Assembly: GCA_003862155.1 (NCBI GenBank)
Contig: QOUV01000005.1
Span: 62,001 to 126,000 of the forward strand
Direction: 5' to 3'
DNA length: 64,000 nucleotides
From: Lachnospiraceae bacterium
GTDB lineage: Bacteria; Bacillota; Clostridia; Lachnospirales; Lachnospiraceae
Both the position numbers and the translations under genes were made by a program. Below the pieces are notes generated by a model. It saw only the letters and a list, made by a program, of their open reading frames with translations, was not told the origin of the DNA and searched no databases. Within the stretch, counting starts at the first letter, position 1; the number at the start of each line of letters is the position of its first letter. Below, one piece after another: positions 8,192 through 17,993 of this stretch.

Positions 8192-10735
8192 TCAGCTTTT
8201 TGAATTTTTGCGTGAATTATGTACTGACGCGGGCGGTATCCGGGATGTGTGAATATTGCAGGTCCGAAGCATATCATCTGCCGAAATCATATATTTGCTG
8301 TCTTCGGTACCCGGACTTCCTCCGGTAATAAAGACTTCTTTTACTATGTCAGACTTAGGGCAGAAATCTCCAGCCGGGAGTCCCGAAATCTTACAAATGT
8401 CGAGCTTTACATGGTGGTCACAGGTCTCTGTCGGCACTGTATCAGCTGTGAAATACTCTTTTACGACCATAGAGCCTCTCGGGTCCTTGTTGCAGACATT
8501 CTCCTCAGGCAGTTTCCCTGATTTCCTGCAGATATTTGCAGAAACTATTCCTGCAGGTCTCTTGAAAATCTTATAGCTCTTATCCATATGAATCTGCTGC
8601 ATTATTGACTTCCAGATCTTTGTCGTATATGAAGTATCCTTCTGCGGCGAGTCATCGTCGCAGCCTCCGGTGACGACGCAGGTGTAATACGGCGAATAAC
8701 CAGCTAACAGTAAGTCCCGGTTATCAGTTGTCATACCACTCTTTCCCGCGAGAGTCATGCCGTCAAACGATGCATTTATCCCGCTTCCCTTGTTTATGGC
8801 GTCTTCCATCGCAGATGTAAGAAGCCATGCCGTGGATTGCTTCAGAACGCGGTGTCCCTTGTCGTTGGTGGTATCGAGGATAACTTTACCAGTACTGTCC
8901 TCAATCGTAGTGTAATATACAGGTCTCCTGTAATAGCCACCATTTGCAATGGTTCCATAAGCCGCCGCAAGCTCTATATTTTTAACTCCACGGGTGAGTC
9001 CGCCGAGTGCAAGCGATTCGTTGTTATCTCCATCCCTTAACGTCGAAATGCCAAAGTCCTTTACATACTGATATCCAAGTCCCGTTCCAATTTTTGTAAG
9101 CGTCTTAACGGCGACAACATTTACAGAACTGGTTACAGCATCCCTTATCGTCGTAAACCCACGGTACCTTTTATCGTAGTTTTTTAGTTTCTGCCCGTTC
9201 TGGTATGTCATCGGCGCATCATCTTCGACTGTCGCTAGTGTCTCTCCGGCGGCATCTATGGCCGGCGCGTAGGCTGAGAGAATATCAAAGGTTGAGCCGG
9301 GCTGTCTTACGGTATCAGTTGCCCTGTTTAAAGTCCGCCCGTTCTCTCTGTCTCCGCGTCCTCCGGAGACCGCCCTGACTTCTCCCGTTTTCTGGTCTAT
9401 TATCGTAACGGCCGTCTGTGGTTCTAACATATAGTTTATGCACTCTCCGCCTTCAGGTACTTTTCCGTCGGCGGTCATCTGCTTCCTGTATGCCGCGTAC
9501 GCTTTCTTCGCCTCTTCTTTGGATTTATAATTCAGGGTGTAAGCCTTATCACGTCCGCGGTAGTACTTTAGCATCGTCTTCTCGTTGTAATTTTTCGTCG
9601 TGCCGTTTTCTTTCTCGACAGTCAGCGAAAAACTAAGTGAGTACTTCGTGCCTCCCGGATAGTTTGCCTTACGGTCGACTTCCTTATCGACTATATTCTG
9701 GATGCTCTTGCTCTGAGTCGCGTAGATCTTCAGCCCTCCGGTGTACAGCTTCATAAAAGCTTCGGTCTCAGTGAGCCCGAGCTGCCTTTTTAGATCTCCT
9801 ACGACCTGCTCTGTCAATGCATCTTCAAAATAAGACGACTTTTCCTCATCTTCGTAATTTTCTGACGCGATACGGCTGTATACATCGTCATCTATCGCTT
9901 TCTGATACGATTTACGTGTAATATATCCCTGGTCGAGCATAGTCTTAAGGACTTTCTCACGTCGCAGTGCATTGTTTTTCCGATGGTTTATCGGGTTGTA
10001 TTTCGTGGGATTTCTGGCAATGGCGGCAAGTACTGTGCACTCCGACAGATTCAGTTTCGAAACATCCTTGTTAAAATACCGCTCTGCGGCAGCCTCGACT
10101 CCGAGAGTATTCCGTCCGAGGTTTAGAGTGTTTAAATACTTCTCAAGAATCTGATCCTTGGACTTCACTCTCTCAAGCTGGACAGCCAGATACTCCTGCT
10201 GGATCTTGTGGTCGAGCCTGTCCACAAAGCCCTTGTCCTCAGTCTTCGTTGAAAAATAGGTGATATCGAGGAGCTGCTGAGTTATAGTGCTCGCCCCCTG
10301 TGAAAAATTTCCGCCGTTTACGAGTCCTGTAAAGATTGCCCTGATATTGCTGCGAATATCCGCTCCATTGTGCTCATAGAATCTCTCGTCCTCTACTGCT
10401 ACAATCGCATGCTGAAGATCCTTTGGAATTTTTTTCAATGAGACATACTCGCGCTCTGTTCCTCCGGCCGACAGTGTCGCCAGAATCCTGCCGTCAGTAT
10501 CGACAATCCTGGTCTTATTCTTTGAAGGCGAAATATTTACAGCCGAGATATCCGGCAGCTTGTCGATCTGCGATTTGACATAGTAGGCTGCGCCTGCGAT
10601 AGAGAGAGCCAGCACTATAAGAATCAGGATAAGGATAGTCTTTATAAGACTGTGGATGAAGCGGTTCTGCGCTGCCAGCCTTTTTCTGATTCTCGGCGAG
10701 TTGTGATTTTTTACATAAGTTCTGCTGAAATCCAT
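8192..10735 (-). CDS. Class A penicillin-binding protein with substituted SxxK lysine
   Basis: Bifunctional-type murein synthase: a GT51 glycosyltransferase and a transpeptidase domain outside the membrane. The 847-residue product has a membrane helix at about 30-52, the GT51 motifs VAVEDERFYEH (catalytic Glu near 115) and GASTITQQLL, then a transpeptidase domain with SVN (537-539) and KSG (665-667). The SxxK motif that follows RQPG reads S481-T-F-D484. Lys is expected at 484 because it activates the serine; the codon is GAT at 9284-9286. Polymerase activity should remain, while crosslinking and beta-lactam acylation are doubtful (inference). The C-terminal 150 residues hold six Cys in pairs (ICRKSG, VCNKD, TCDHH, ICKISG, FCPKS), as in some clostridial PBPs. 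Start ATG at 10735 follows GAGG at 10 nt. Confidence 0.93.
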   Translation of the reverse strand: MDFSRTYVKNHNSPRIRKRLAAQNRFIHSLIKTILILILIVLALSIAGAAYYVKSQIDKLPDISAVNISPSKNKTRIVDTDGRILATLSAGGTEREYVSLKKIPKDLQHAIVAVEDERFYEHNGADIRSNIRAIFTGLVNGGNFSQGASTITQQLLDITYFSTKTEDKGFVDRLDHKIQQEYLAVQLERVKSKDQILEKYLNTLNLGRNTLGVEAAAERYFNKDVSKLNLSECTVLAAIARNPTKYNPINHRKNNALRREKVLKTMLDQGYITRKSYQKAIDDDVYSRIASENYEDEEKSSYFEDALTEQVVGDLKRQLGLTETEAFMKLYTGGLKIYATQSKSIQNIVDKEVDRKANYPGGTKYSLSFSLTVEKENGTTKNYNEKTMLKYYRGRDKAYTLNYKSKEEAKKAYAAYRKQMTADGKVPEGGECINYMLEPQTAVTIIDQKTGEVRAVSGGRGDRENGRTLNRATDTVRQPGSTFDILSAYAPAIDAAGETLATVEDDAPMTYQNGQKLKNYDKRYRGFTTIRDAVTSSVNVVAVKTLTKIGTGLGYQYVKDFGISTLRDGDNNESLALGGLTRGVKNIELAAAYGTIANGGYYRRPVYYTTIEDSTGKVILDTTNDKGHRVLKQSTAWLLTSAMEDAINKGSGINASFDGMTLAGKSGMTTDNRDLLLAGYSPYYTCVVTGGCDDDSPQKDTSYTTKIWKSIMQQIHMDKSYKIFKRPAGIVSANICRKSGKLPEENVCNKDPRGSMVVKEYFTADTVPTETCDHHVKLDICKISGLPAGDFCPKSDIVKEVFITGGSPGTEDSKYMISADDMLRTCNIHTSRIPPASVHNSRKNSKS

Positions 10736-10858
10736 CTATAAAAAACCTCGGGGGAAAATATTAAGCTGAAACTGTTAAATACAAAAGCCACTTTATTATA
10801 GCAAAAATATTTCGTATAATAAAGCAGACAGGCTGTTTAAAAAAACAGGAGAATTCGA

Positions 10859-11491
10859 ATGTACAGGATTTTAAAGACCGGAACAAGTGAATACGATGAA
10901 AAAAAGTCGCGCTTTCTCGGATATGTCTTTGCGATAGAAAGCCCTGAAGAGGCCGCCGAAAAAATTTGCGCACTAAGAAAAGAGCACTACAACGCCAGAC
11001 ATGTCTGCTTTGCCTGGCAGGTCGATGGAATTCTCCGCTCTTCTGACGACGGTGAACCACAGGGTACAGCCGGTCACCCGATAGCAGACGTACTGACTCA
11101 CAGGGGATTTGATCACTGTCTTATTGCTGTAGTCAGGTATTTCGGGGGCACGCTCTTAGGCACCGGAGGCCTGACCCGCGCTTACAGCACAGCAGCGTCT
11201 TTGGCAGCTGATACTGCAATCGTCATGGAAGTTCTTACCGGATACCCACTGACTTTAACACTCGATTACAACGATTTTGGCAGGGCCAGCTATTTTTTCA
11301 ATCAGAAAAAAATACCGCAGACCGGTATAGAATACGGAACTGCGGTAACGGTACATCTGATGGTACCATCTGATCTGAAGGGCGAAACTGACAGGAAACT
11401 CTCCGACATCACATCCGGACAGGCTTCCCCAGAGTGGGGAGATGAGACTTCCTACGGTCTGTCTCAAGACAAAGTCATTTCGCTCTCCTAG
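10859..11491 (+). CDS. YigZ/IMPACT family protein
   Basis: UPF0029/IMPACT proteins are linked to translation stress in eukaryotes; the bacterial role is unsettled. The 210-residue product carries the family core with HVCFAWQVDG, SSDDGEPQGTAGHPI and VVRYFGGTLLGTGGLTRAYS in the first 125 residues, then the smaller C-terminal domain. ATG at 10859 follows AGGAG at 7 nt. It is divergent from the PBP gene, with a 123-bp gap that must hold both promoters, and converges on the transglutaminase-like gene, with 3 bp between the stop codons. Confidence 0.93.
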   Translation: MYRILKTGTSEYDEKKSRFLGYVFAIESPEEAAEKICALRKEHYNARHVCFAWQVDGILRSSDDGEPQGTAGHPIADVLTHRGFDHCLIAVVRYFGGTLLGTGGLTRAYSTAASLAADTAIVMEVLTGYPLTLTLDYNDFGRASYFFNQKKIPQTGIEYGTAVTVHLMVPSDLKGETDRKLSDITSGQASPEWGDETSYGLSQDKVISLS

Positions 11492-11494
11492 AAT

Positions 11495-12871
11495 TCATTT
11501 GGCTTTCCTGGTCAGTGTCTTCGACCATTTACCGAAATATTTTCTGCCATTTACTGTGATGTATGGGCGGACGCTGACCCAGTAGGTCTTTCCCTTTTTC
11601 AGCTTCGTAAATGTTTTCTTCGTAGATGAGGTATAGGATTCATTCCACTTCTTTGCAGTCGACCGCTTAATCGCAGTCTGATATTTCACGGTCTTTCCGC
11701 TGACCTTTACCTTTTTAAAACTGATAGTCAGCTTTCTTTTCCCAACGGAAATTTTTGTGATAGAGCCACGTTTCTTTTTTATAGAAGAAATCTGCTTCGA
11801 AGATGCCGACTGCTTCTTTTGTGAAGCATTTCTGATCTTGACTTTAAGTGCCTTTTCAGTGGTCTTATCAAATGATGTGTCAGAAAGCTTCAGCTCACTG
11901 TTCGTATAAAATTCTCTCGTGTCATCATCATAAGTGTGCTCGCCAAAAGTATCGCCATTATCTACAACTGACTGACCGCCGAGAATATACTGCGGTTTGT
12001 ATGAAGGGGAGTCTGTGGTCTTGTCATACCAGGTCACGTCGACGATATAGTTTTTGCCGCCGATCGTAACTACGTTCCACATGTGGCCAATGCCGCCGGC
12101 ATTGCTTGTCACGATCTTTGAGACTATCCCCGCATTGGTAAACTTCGTGGTATTGTCCATCAGGTACTGAAAGGCCTTGGTGTAACCCTCACAGACTACA
12201 TTCGTAGATGGGTCACGGTCAAATACAGAGATAAGGCTCCACGGAGAGCTGTTTGTCCTGTACCCATCCGCGGCATCCTGATCGTAGCTTACCTGTCCTG
12301 CGATGTAATCCGCGTAGGCTTTTATAGTATCGTAAATTCCCTTCTTTGAATTCGCAGAAATCACCCGCGCGGCCTCTTTCTCGGCGGCTTTAAGCTTTGT
12401 GAGAGCTGATTTACTTAAAGTATGCTCCTTATCCTTTCCGCTTCCCTGATAGCTCTCGTCTACAGCAATATAGGCTGTAAAAGATGACGCCTTATGGTTT
12501 TTCAGCGTAACTCCAACCGAACTGCTCTTCGAAGATAAAAGATCCTGATAGCAGAGCAGCTCCGGATGGTTATTCGAAGCATATGTATAGAGCTTCTTCC
12601 AGATATTTAGTGCATCCTGACCAGACGTAAGGTGCAGTTTGTACGAAGAACTGTTAAAAGTGATCTTCGTAGAACCGCCATTTTTCAATATTCTCCCCAG
12701 CTCACTTATAAGATGGTCGTACATCTTCTTTTCAGATGATGAGAGGCGGCCTACACCCCACGATGCCATCTTCAGCGATGCTTCCGCTCTTGTCGGTGTA
12801 AAAACCGGTGTCGTTACCATGGCGGCGGTCAGTATGGTCACTGCAAATTTTTTAATGGGTAAATATCTCAT
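11495..12871 (-). CDS. Secreted transglutaminase-like protein with C-terminal fibronectin-type domain
   Basis: A signal peptide (basic MRYLPIKK, hydrophobic stretch, cut near AEA at 29-31) marks export. The transglutaminase-like core shows a plausible Cys227 (VVCEGYTKAF), His263 (GGIGHMWN) and Asp278 (IVDVTWYD) triad. This fold in secreted bacterial proteins usually acts as a peptidase or transpeptidase on wall peptides. The last 90 residues (ITKISVGKRKLTISFKKV to KTYWVSVRPY and KYFGKWS) are a Lys-rich fibronectin-type repeat frequent in Lachnospiraceae surface proteins. No sortase motif is seen. Start at 12871 has GGAG at 7 nt. Substrate is unknown. Confidence 0.85.
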   Translation of the reverse strand: MRYLPIKKFAVTILTAAMVTTPVFTPTRAEASLKMASWGVGRLSSSEKKMYDHLISELGRILKNGGSTKITFNSSSYKLHLTSGQDALNIWKKLYTYASNNHPELLCYQDLLSSKSSSVGVTLKNHKASSFTAYIAVDESYQGSGKDKEHTLSKSALTKLKAAEKEAARVISANSKKGIYDTIKAYADYIAGQVSYDQDAADGYRTNSSPWSLISVFDRDPSTNVVCEGYTKAFQYLMDNTTKFTNAGIVSKIVTSNAGGIGHMWNVVTIGGKNYIVDVTWYDKTTDSPSYKPQYILGGQSVVDNGDTFGEHTYDDDTREFYTNSELKLSDTSFDKTTEKALKVKIRNASQKKQSASSKQISSIKKKRGSITKISVGKRKLTISFKKVKVSGKTVKYQTAIKRSTAKKWNESYTSSTKKTFTKLKKGKTYWVSVRPYITVNGRKYFGKWSKTLTRKAK

Positions 12872-12970
12872 AGTACTGCTCCATTTGCCTGAACTTTAAT
12901 CTAATCACTGCCCTCAAAATAAATATACCACCTTATTTTAAAAATGTCCAACCTGTTCAGGCACAACATA

Positions 12971-12992
12971 AGGCAGGAGAAAACTCCTGCCT
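12971..12992 (-). terminator. Stem-loop downstream of the sugar permease gene
   Basis: AGGCAGGAG and CTCCTGCCT form a 9-bp stem with a 4-nt loop, 53 bp past the permease stop. No clear T-run follows on the minus strand, so it may be a weak terminator or a 3'-end stabiliser. Confidence 0.5.
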
Positions 12993-13045
12993 TTCGTAAT
13001 AAAATATCTTTGAGAAAGAGGCACAAATGTGTCTCAAGCCTCCTG

Positions 13046-14017
13046 TTATTTGATGACTGTGAGTGACTCACGATCAGCGAAGATGAAGACGAATACAAGG
13101 AAGATGATTCCCTGGATCAGCTGCTGTGTTGGTGTAGTAAGACCCATCATCTGGAGACCTCTGTTAAGGACTACATAGAGGAATGAACCTACGACAACGT
13201 TCAGGAAGTTAACCTTAGCGCCGCCTGAGATAGGCATACCACCAAGTACTAAGGCGATCAGGATCTTTGTCTCGAGCATGCTTCCACTGTTGTATGTAGC
13301 AGAACCAACTTTTAATACGTTGATGAATGCTGCAAATCCTGTGATAGCTCCTGCGAGTACGTAGATCAAGAACTTCGTCTTGTCAGTCTTTATACCTGCA
13401 AACTTGGCTGCTGTCTCGCCTGCGCCGATAGCCTTTAAGTCTGTTCCGAATCTTGTGAAACGGAAGAAGATAAAGCCGATGATCAGCACAATAGCTGTAA
13501 GAGTTACAAGAAGAGGTACTGAGTAAAGGTTTGTAAGGTTTGCTGATGCTGCAACAGGTGTGTTCGATGTCAGGTACTTGATGATACCTCTGAACAGGAA
13601 CATGGTGCAGATTGTAACTATGAATGACTTGATCTTTCTCTTTACATAGAAGAAAGCGTTGATCAGGCCGATAGCTGCGCCGGCTGCTACACCAGCGATA
13701 ACAGCAAGTGCTACGTTGTATTTTGAAAGAGCACAGATAACAATCGATGCAATTCCTAAAATTGAACCCTGAGAAAAATCGAGTCCGCCCATCGTCATGA
13801 TGAAGAATACACCCATCGATGAAATAAGTGTTACATATACATCAGAGAATGTAAGCGCAAGGCCCTGAATCATTTGTCCATGTGTAAGAATATTGAAGAT
13901 AACAAATATGATCACCAGGCCGACGATAGGAAGTAATGTTCTCATCAGCGACATTCTGGAAGCTTTTTTCATAGCTTCGTCATCGGTTTCTGCCGCCGTA
14001 ACTGTTTTTGTTGGCAT
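13046..14017 (-). CDS. CUT2-type sugar ABC transporter permease (second)
   Basis: Membrane subunit of the RbsC/MglC/YjfF type. The 323-residue product has a cytosolic N-terminus, about 8-10 hydrophobic helices from residue 28 on, and the family motif GGLDFSQGSILGIASI near residue 77 and GGMPISGGAKVN near 258. The end FADRESLTVIK is cytosolic. It lies 12 bp downstream of the ATPase gene and is the last gene of the transport operon. With the other permease it should form a heterodimer, as in galactofuranose- or autoinducer-type CUT2 systems that carry two different permeases. The sugar cannot be named. Confidence 0.9.
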   Translation of the reverse strand: MPTKTVTAAETDDEAMKKASRMSLMRTLLPIVGLVIIFVIFNILTHGQMIQGLALTFSDVYVTLISSMGVFFIMTMGGLDFSQGSILGIASIVICALSKYNVALAVIAGVAAGAAIGLINAFFYVKRKIKSFIVTICTMFLFRGIIKYLTSNTPVAASANLTNLYSVPLLVTLTAIVLIIGFIFFRFTRFGTDLKAIGAGETAAKFAGIKTDKTKFLIYVLAGAITGFAAFINVLKVGSATYNSGSMLETKILIALVLGGMPISGGAKVNFLNVVVGSFLYVVLNRGLQMMGLTTPTQQLIQGIIFLVFVFIFADRESLTVIK

Positions 14018-14029
14018 TGTGTTTCCTCC

Positions 14030-15532
14030 TTATACCATCATTCCGATCAGATCATTTTCTGACAGTTCAGGACTTCTCTTAACTTCGCCGTTTATCTTTC
14101 CATCCTTCATTATCATGATTCTGTCGCACATTCCAATAAGTTCCATCAGCTCTTCTGAGATCATAATGATCGACTTGCCCTGCTTGCGCATCTTGTCGAG
14201 GAGCTGATATATATCCTGTTTTACCTTGATATCGATACCACGTGTAGGACTGTCGAATACACAGATATCAGAATCTTTTCCGATCCAGCGGGCAACTACT
14301 ACCTTCTGTTTGTTACCACCTGACAGTTCAGATACGAACTGGTTTACATTGACCATCTTTACAGACATTTCCTTTGCGTATTTATTGGCAAATTCATTCT
14401 GCTTTCTGTCGCTTAAGAGATGTGACTTACCTGCTATCTGATCAAGTGAAGGCAGGCATATATTGTCCTTGATGCTCTGGTTGATAACGACTGACTCGTT
14501 ATCACGGTCCTTTGAAGTGTAGGCGATGCTGTGCTTGATGGCAGTCGGGATATCGTTTATCTGTGTGCCGTCTGCTAAGGTAACGCTTCCCTCTCTGTCA
14601 AATGATGCTCCGAAGATAGCTTTGCCGACTTCGTGCATACCTGACTCTGAAAGTCCACCGAAACCTAAGATCTCGCCCTTGTGAAGGTCGAAACTTACAT
14701 CGGAGATGATTCCTGGAACTGTTACATCCTTTACAGAAAGTACTACCTGATCAGAGATCTTCTCGCCATAATCCTCTCTGTAGTAAGCGCCTGTCATCTC
14801 ACGGCCTACCATCAGGGTTCTCAAGTCTTCCTCGGTAACATCTGCTGAATTTACAGTGTCGATATACTGACCGTCACGAAGAACTGTGATCCTGTCTGAC
14901 TTGTCGAGAACTTCCGGCAGATCGTGCGAAATGAAGATTACGCAGCCGCCATAATCTCTGACACGGTTCATATGCTTGTAGAGCTCTTCACGGCCTTCCT
15001 GTGAGAGGGCTGTGGTCGTCTCATCGACTACAAGAACCTTCGGTTTAAAATATGTAGCTTTTACAATCTCGACGAGCTTTCTGTCCTCGAAATTGTAGTT
15101 GTCTATCATGTCGCCGGCCTTGATACGGTCAAATCCGAATTCTTTCAGAAGCTTGTTTGCTTCACGGTTCATGGCGCCTGTGTTCTTGAAGCCGCCATGG
15201 ATGAATCTCTGCTCATGTCCAAGGAAAATGTTCTCAGCGACTGTCAGTCCTGAAAGAGTTCCGATCTCCTGAACGATAATTGAGATTCCCTGATCGTTGG
15301 CTTCGACCTGGTTCTTTGCATTTACTTTTTTACCATCGAGGATAAACTCACCACTGTCTATGGAATAGATTCCTGTCAGCATATTGGTAAGTGTTGACTT
15401 ACCGGAACCATTCTCACCGATCAGAGCGTGGATAGTTCCCTTATATACGTTAAATGATACATTCTGTACAGCCTTTGTAATTCCGAAGGATTTGCACAGA
15501 TTTTTTACTTCGAGTCTTACCTCATCACTCAT
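14030..15532 (-). CDS. CUT2-type sugar ABC transporter ATP-binding protein (two ABC domains)
   Basis: Energises sugar uptake. The 500-residue product has two fused ABC domains, as in RbsA/MglA. Domain 1 has Walker A GENGSGKSTL near 40 and Walker B VLVVDETTTAL. Domain 2 has a degenerate Walker A (GLSESGMHEV near 300), a strong signature LSGGNKQKVVVARW and VFDSPTRGID. The degenerate second site is normal for this family. Domain 1 has NFEDRKLVEIVKA in place of a canonical LSGGQ, also usual. The start at 15532 is separated by 21 bp from the upstream permease gene, so translation is probably coupled. Confidence 0.94.
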   Translation of the reverse strand: MSDEVRLEVKNLCKSFGITKAVQNVSFNVYKGTIHALIGENGSGKSTLTNMLTGIYSIDSGEFILDGKKVNAKNQVEANDQGISIIVQEIGTLSGLTVAENIFLGHEQRFIHGGFKNTGAMNREANKLLKEFGFDRIKAGDMIDNYNFEDRKLVEIVKATYFKPKVLVVDETTTALSQEGREELYKHMNRVRDYGGCVIFISHDLPEVLDKSDRITVLRDGQYIDTVNSADVTEEDLRTLMVGREMTGAYYREDYGEKISDQVVLSVKDVTVPGIISDVSFDLHKGEILGFGGLSESGMHEVGKAIFGASFDREGSVTLADGTQINDIPTAIKHSIAYTSKDRDNESVVINQSIKDNICLPSLDQIAGKSHLLSDRKQNEFANKYAKEMSVKMVNVNQFVSELSGGNKQKVVVARWIGKDSDICVFDSPTRGIDIKVKQDIYQLLDKMRKQGKSIIMISEELMELIGMCDRIMIMKDGKINGEVKRSPELSENDLIGMMV

Positions 15533-15553
15533 TTTTGTGTTCTCCCTTCGTAA

Positions 15554-16537
15554 TTATTTAACAACCTCACCTTTTCTTACCTTAGTTGTGATAGCAACGA
15601 TAAGAAGAAGGGCAAGACCTGTGATAACGTCCTGGATAGCTGTAGGTGCACCAAGAGCTATGAATCCATAGAAAATAATGTTGATGACGAACTCACCAAG
15701 GAAGATAGCTGGAAGTGGAATTCCATACTTTCTGAATGCGAGTCCGAAGAAGCATCCCATCGTAGGTACGAAGTTACGGCTCATAGAAAGCATTCCTGTC
15801 TGAGCTTCCATTGATGATCCGAAACTGATAGTAAGGATAGCCTCGATTCCGAAGAATGCGCCGCTGATAACGAATGCGAGAACCTTGTACAGGTCTACAT
15901 TGATACCCATGTTCTTGGCGACAAACTCATCTGAACCAATAGCGTATGTGTAAGTTCCCAACTTAGTGTAATTCAATAAAATGTATGCGATGATAAATGC
16001 CATAGCAGCAACGATCAGGTTGCCCGGCATTTTTCCAAGGCCTCTTACGTTTGATGGAAGGGTCTGAAGCTGACCACCTGCGAAGTAACTTCCGAGTGCC
16101 TCGTAGATAAGAGCAAGACCTGTAGTAACGATCATTGAAGGGATGTGAAGCTTTACATAGAAAAGACCATTGCAAAGACCAACGAGAGCGCCGGTAACAA
16201 TACATCCGATTACAAATCCTACATATCCTAACCCGGTGTTTGACTGCACCAGTTTATTAGCAAATACACAACCAACAATAGCAGAAAGCATGATATTTGC
16301 GCCGATCGAGAAGTCGAACATTCCCATGACCATGACGAAATAAAATCCTACAGCTCCTGTAGCTGCCATAAGTCCTGCATTGAAGTAAGTCATCATCTGG
16401 CTCGGTGAACCGAAGTTTGACGGGCTCAGAATTTTAAAAATCAGCCACGCAACAAAGATGAAAATAACCAGCATGCCATAACCTGCAGGCTTGCCTGTAA
16501 ATTTCTTTTTTGCTGCTGGTTTAGCAGTAGCGTCCAT
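15554..16537 (-). CDS. CUT2-type sugar ABC transporter permease (first)
   Basis: A 327-residue membrane protein with about 9 helices. It carries VMVMGMFDFSIGANIMLSAIVG near residue 70, the counterpart of the GxxDxSxG motif of RbsC-type permeases, and YAIGSDEFVAKNMGINVDLYKV, the cytosolic loop that meets the ATPase. It differs clearly from the second permease, so the pair forms a heterodimer rather than being a recent duplicate. It follows the binding-protein gene after 136 bp that contain a stem-loop, which may let the binding protein be made in excess. Confidence 0.9.
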   Translation of the reverse strand: MDATAKPAAKKKFTGKPAGYGMLVIFIFVAWLIFKILSPSNFGSPSQMMTYFNAGLMAATGAVGFYFVMVMGMFDFSIGANIMLSAIVGCVFANKLVQSNTGLGYVGFVIGCIVTGALVGLCNGLFYVKLHIPSMIVTTGLALIYEALGSYFAGGQLQTLPSNVRGLGKMPGNLIVAAMAFIIAYILLNYTKLGTYTYAIGSDEFVAKNMGINVDLYKVLAFVISGAFFGIEAILTISFGSSMEAQTGMLSMSRNFVPTMGCFFGLAFRKYGIPLPAIFLGEFVINIIFYGFIALGAPTAIQDVITGLALLLIVAITTKVRKGEVVK

Positions 16538-16613
16538 ACATTTACCTCATTTCTGAAAGATTTTTATTAAGTTGACAAAAAAGGTTTTCAAAAAGAATTT
16601 TACAAAAGTTTGA

Positions 16614-16633
16614 CCGGAGCCTCCCGGCTCCGG
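16614..16633 (-). terminator. Intercistronic stem-loop after the sugar-binding protein gene
   Basis: CCGGAGCC and GGCTCCGG form an 8-bp GC-rich stem with a 4-nt loop, 40 bp past the binding-protein stop. The T-run on the minus strand is short and late, which fits partial termination or 3'-end protection. This arrangement is common where a binding protein is needed in excess over its permeases. Confidence 0.55.
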
Positions 16634-16673
16634 CCCTTTAAAAATCAAAGTATTGATTTGTATAAAATCTGAA

Positions 16674-17876
16674 TTACTTTCCAGATCTTGACTTGGCATC
16701 CTCGATAGAAACAGATGCTGCCTTCTTTACAAGATCGTCATAGCTTAACTTTGACATCTCAACAAGCTCATCATCTGTATATGGGAGCTGCTTTACGAAG
16801 TACTTATCATAGTCCTCGTAGTCCTTAGCAGATGAAACATACAGATAAGGGAATGGGATATCGTTGAACTTGCCAGCGAAATCTTTGTAGTTGCCCTTGA
16901 TAGCGTTGTAAACGAGCATGAAAGCGATAAGAGGATCGCAGTAATGTCCGCCTGACTCAGCTGCCATTGAACCATTAGCAAGTCTCTTTCCAAGGTCTGG
17001 AAGGAAGTCTGTTGAAACTACATCAACATCCTTTGTCTTGCCTTCTGACTCGAGCTCTGCGATAGCACCCTGAAGAGGATCACCGCCGCCGCCTGCCGGG
17101 ATAATAGCATCGATCTTTGGATCTGCCTGAAGGAGGGCCTGGCAGGCCTTAGCACCACCATCTGAAGATGTACCAGCGTACTGTGGTTCTGAGAGTTTAG
17201 CTTTATCGTTAGGATGTTTCTTGTTCCATTCCTCAACACCCTGCTTATAACCTTTCCAACGGCCGAGCCATGTAGCATCACCCTGCTCCCAGCCGATAAG
17301 ACCTATATCACGATCGCCCTTGTCAAGGAGGATCTTGACGAGCTTATTTCCGTTCTCAACTTCGTTCTCGTGAACGGCGCCTACATAGTAAGGTGAATCT
17401 GTAGCTGCCTTATAGATGTCCGGGCTGTTCTCCTTGCTGATTACACGGAAGAACTGTGCGAGATATACCTTGTTCTGGTTGCATGTCTGGATAGCTGACT
17501 GCATCTCTGTATCTGAAGAGTTGCAGATGATGATACCCTGGCATCCTGCAGCTGCAAGTGTCTCAACTGATGCTGTAACCTGCTCAGAAACATGTCCCTG
17601 ATCGACGTACTGAACCTTAACACCAAGTGCCTTGGCAGCCTCATCAATGATCTTCTTACACTGAGAACCAAGTACATCTGTTGAACTCCAGATAGAAACA
17701 CCGATCTTGATGTCTCCGCTCTTAGCTGAGCTTCCGGAATTGCTTGTCGATGCAGCAGAACCGCTGCTTGAGCTGCTTGAGCTTCCGCCGGACTTAGCTG
17801 CGGATGATCCGCATCCAGCAAGAAGTGTCACAGACATTGCGCCACAGAGAATGGCGCTTAAGATCTTCTTTTTCAT
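16674..17876 (-). CDS. Sugar-binding lipoprotein of the CUT2 transporter
   Basis: Periplasmic-binding-protein family 4 (ribose/galactose-like) receptor, tethered as a lipoprotein. The signal peptide ends in the lipobox LLAGC near residue 22, followed by a Ser/Gly-rich linker to about 50. The mature domain has IKIGVSIWSSTDVLGSQ, GIIICNSSDTEMQSAIQTC, LIGWEQGDATWLGRWKGYKQG and AIIPAGGGGDPLQGAIAEL, typical of this fold. The 400 residues are somewhat longer than RbsB. It is the first gene of the transport operon, with a gap of 189 bp to the response regulator that holds candidate operator repeats. The sugar is not predicted. Confidence 0.93.
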   Translation of the reverse strand: MKKKILSAILCGAMSVTLLAGCGSSAAKSGGSSSSSSSGSAASTSNSGSSAKSGDIKIGVSIWSSTDVLGSQCKKIIDEAAKALGVKVQYVDQGHVSEQVTASVETLAAAGCQGIIICNSSDTEMQSAIQTCNQNKVYLAQFFRVISKENSPDIYKAATDSPYYVGAVHENEVENGNKLVKILLDKGDRDIGLIGWEQGDATWLGRWKGYKQGVEEWNKKHPNDKAKLSEPQYAGTSSDGGAKACQALLQADPKIDAIIPAGGGGDPLQGAIAELESEGKTKDVDVVSTDFLPDLGKRLANGSMAAESGGHYCDPLIAFMLVYNAIKGNYKDFAGKFNDIPFPYLYVSSAKDYEDYDKYFVKQLPYTDDELVEMSKLSYDDLVKKAASVSIEDAKSRSGK

Positions 17877-17993
17877 GTTTAACCACTCCTTTTCTCCGGT
17901 ACCCTGACTGAAACCTTTTCTGTCGGGCCCTCGATCAACTATGTATAATTTACATTTTTTTAGACAAAAAAGGAATGGACTTATTTTTATTTT

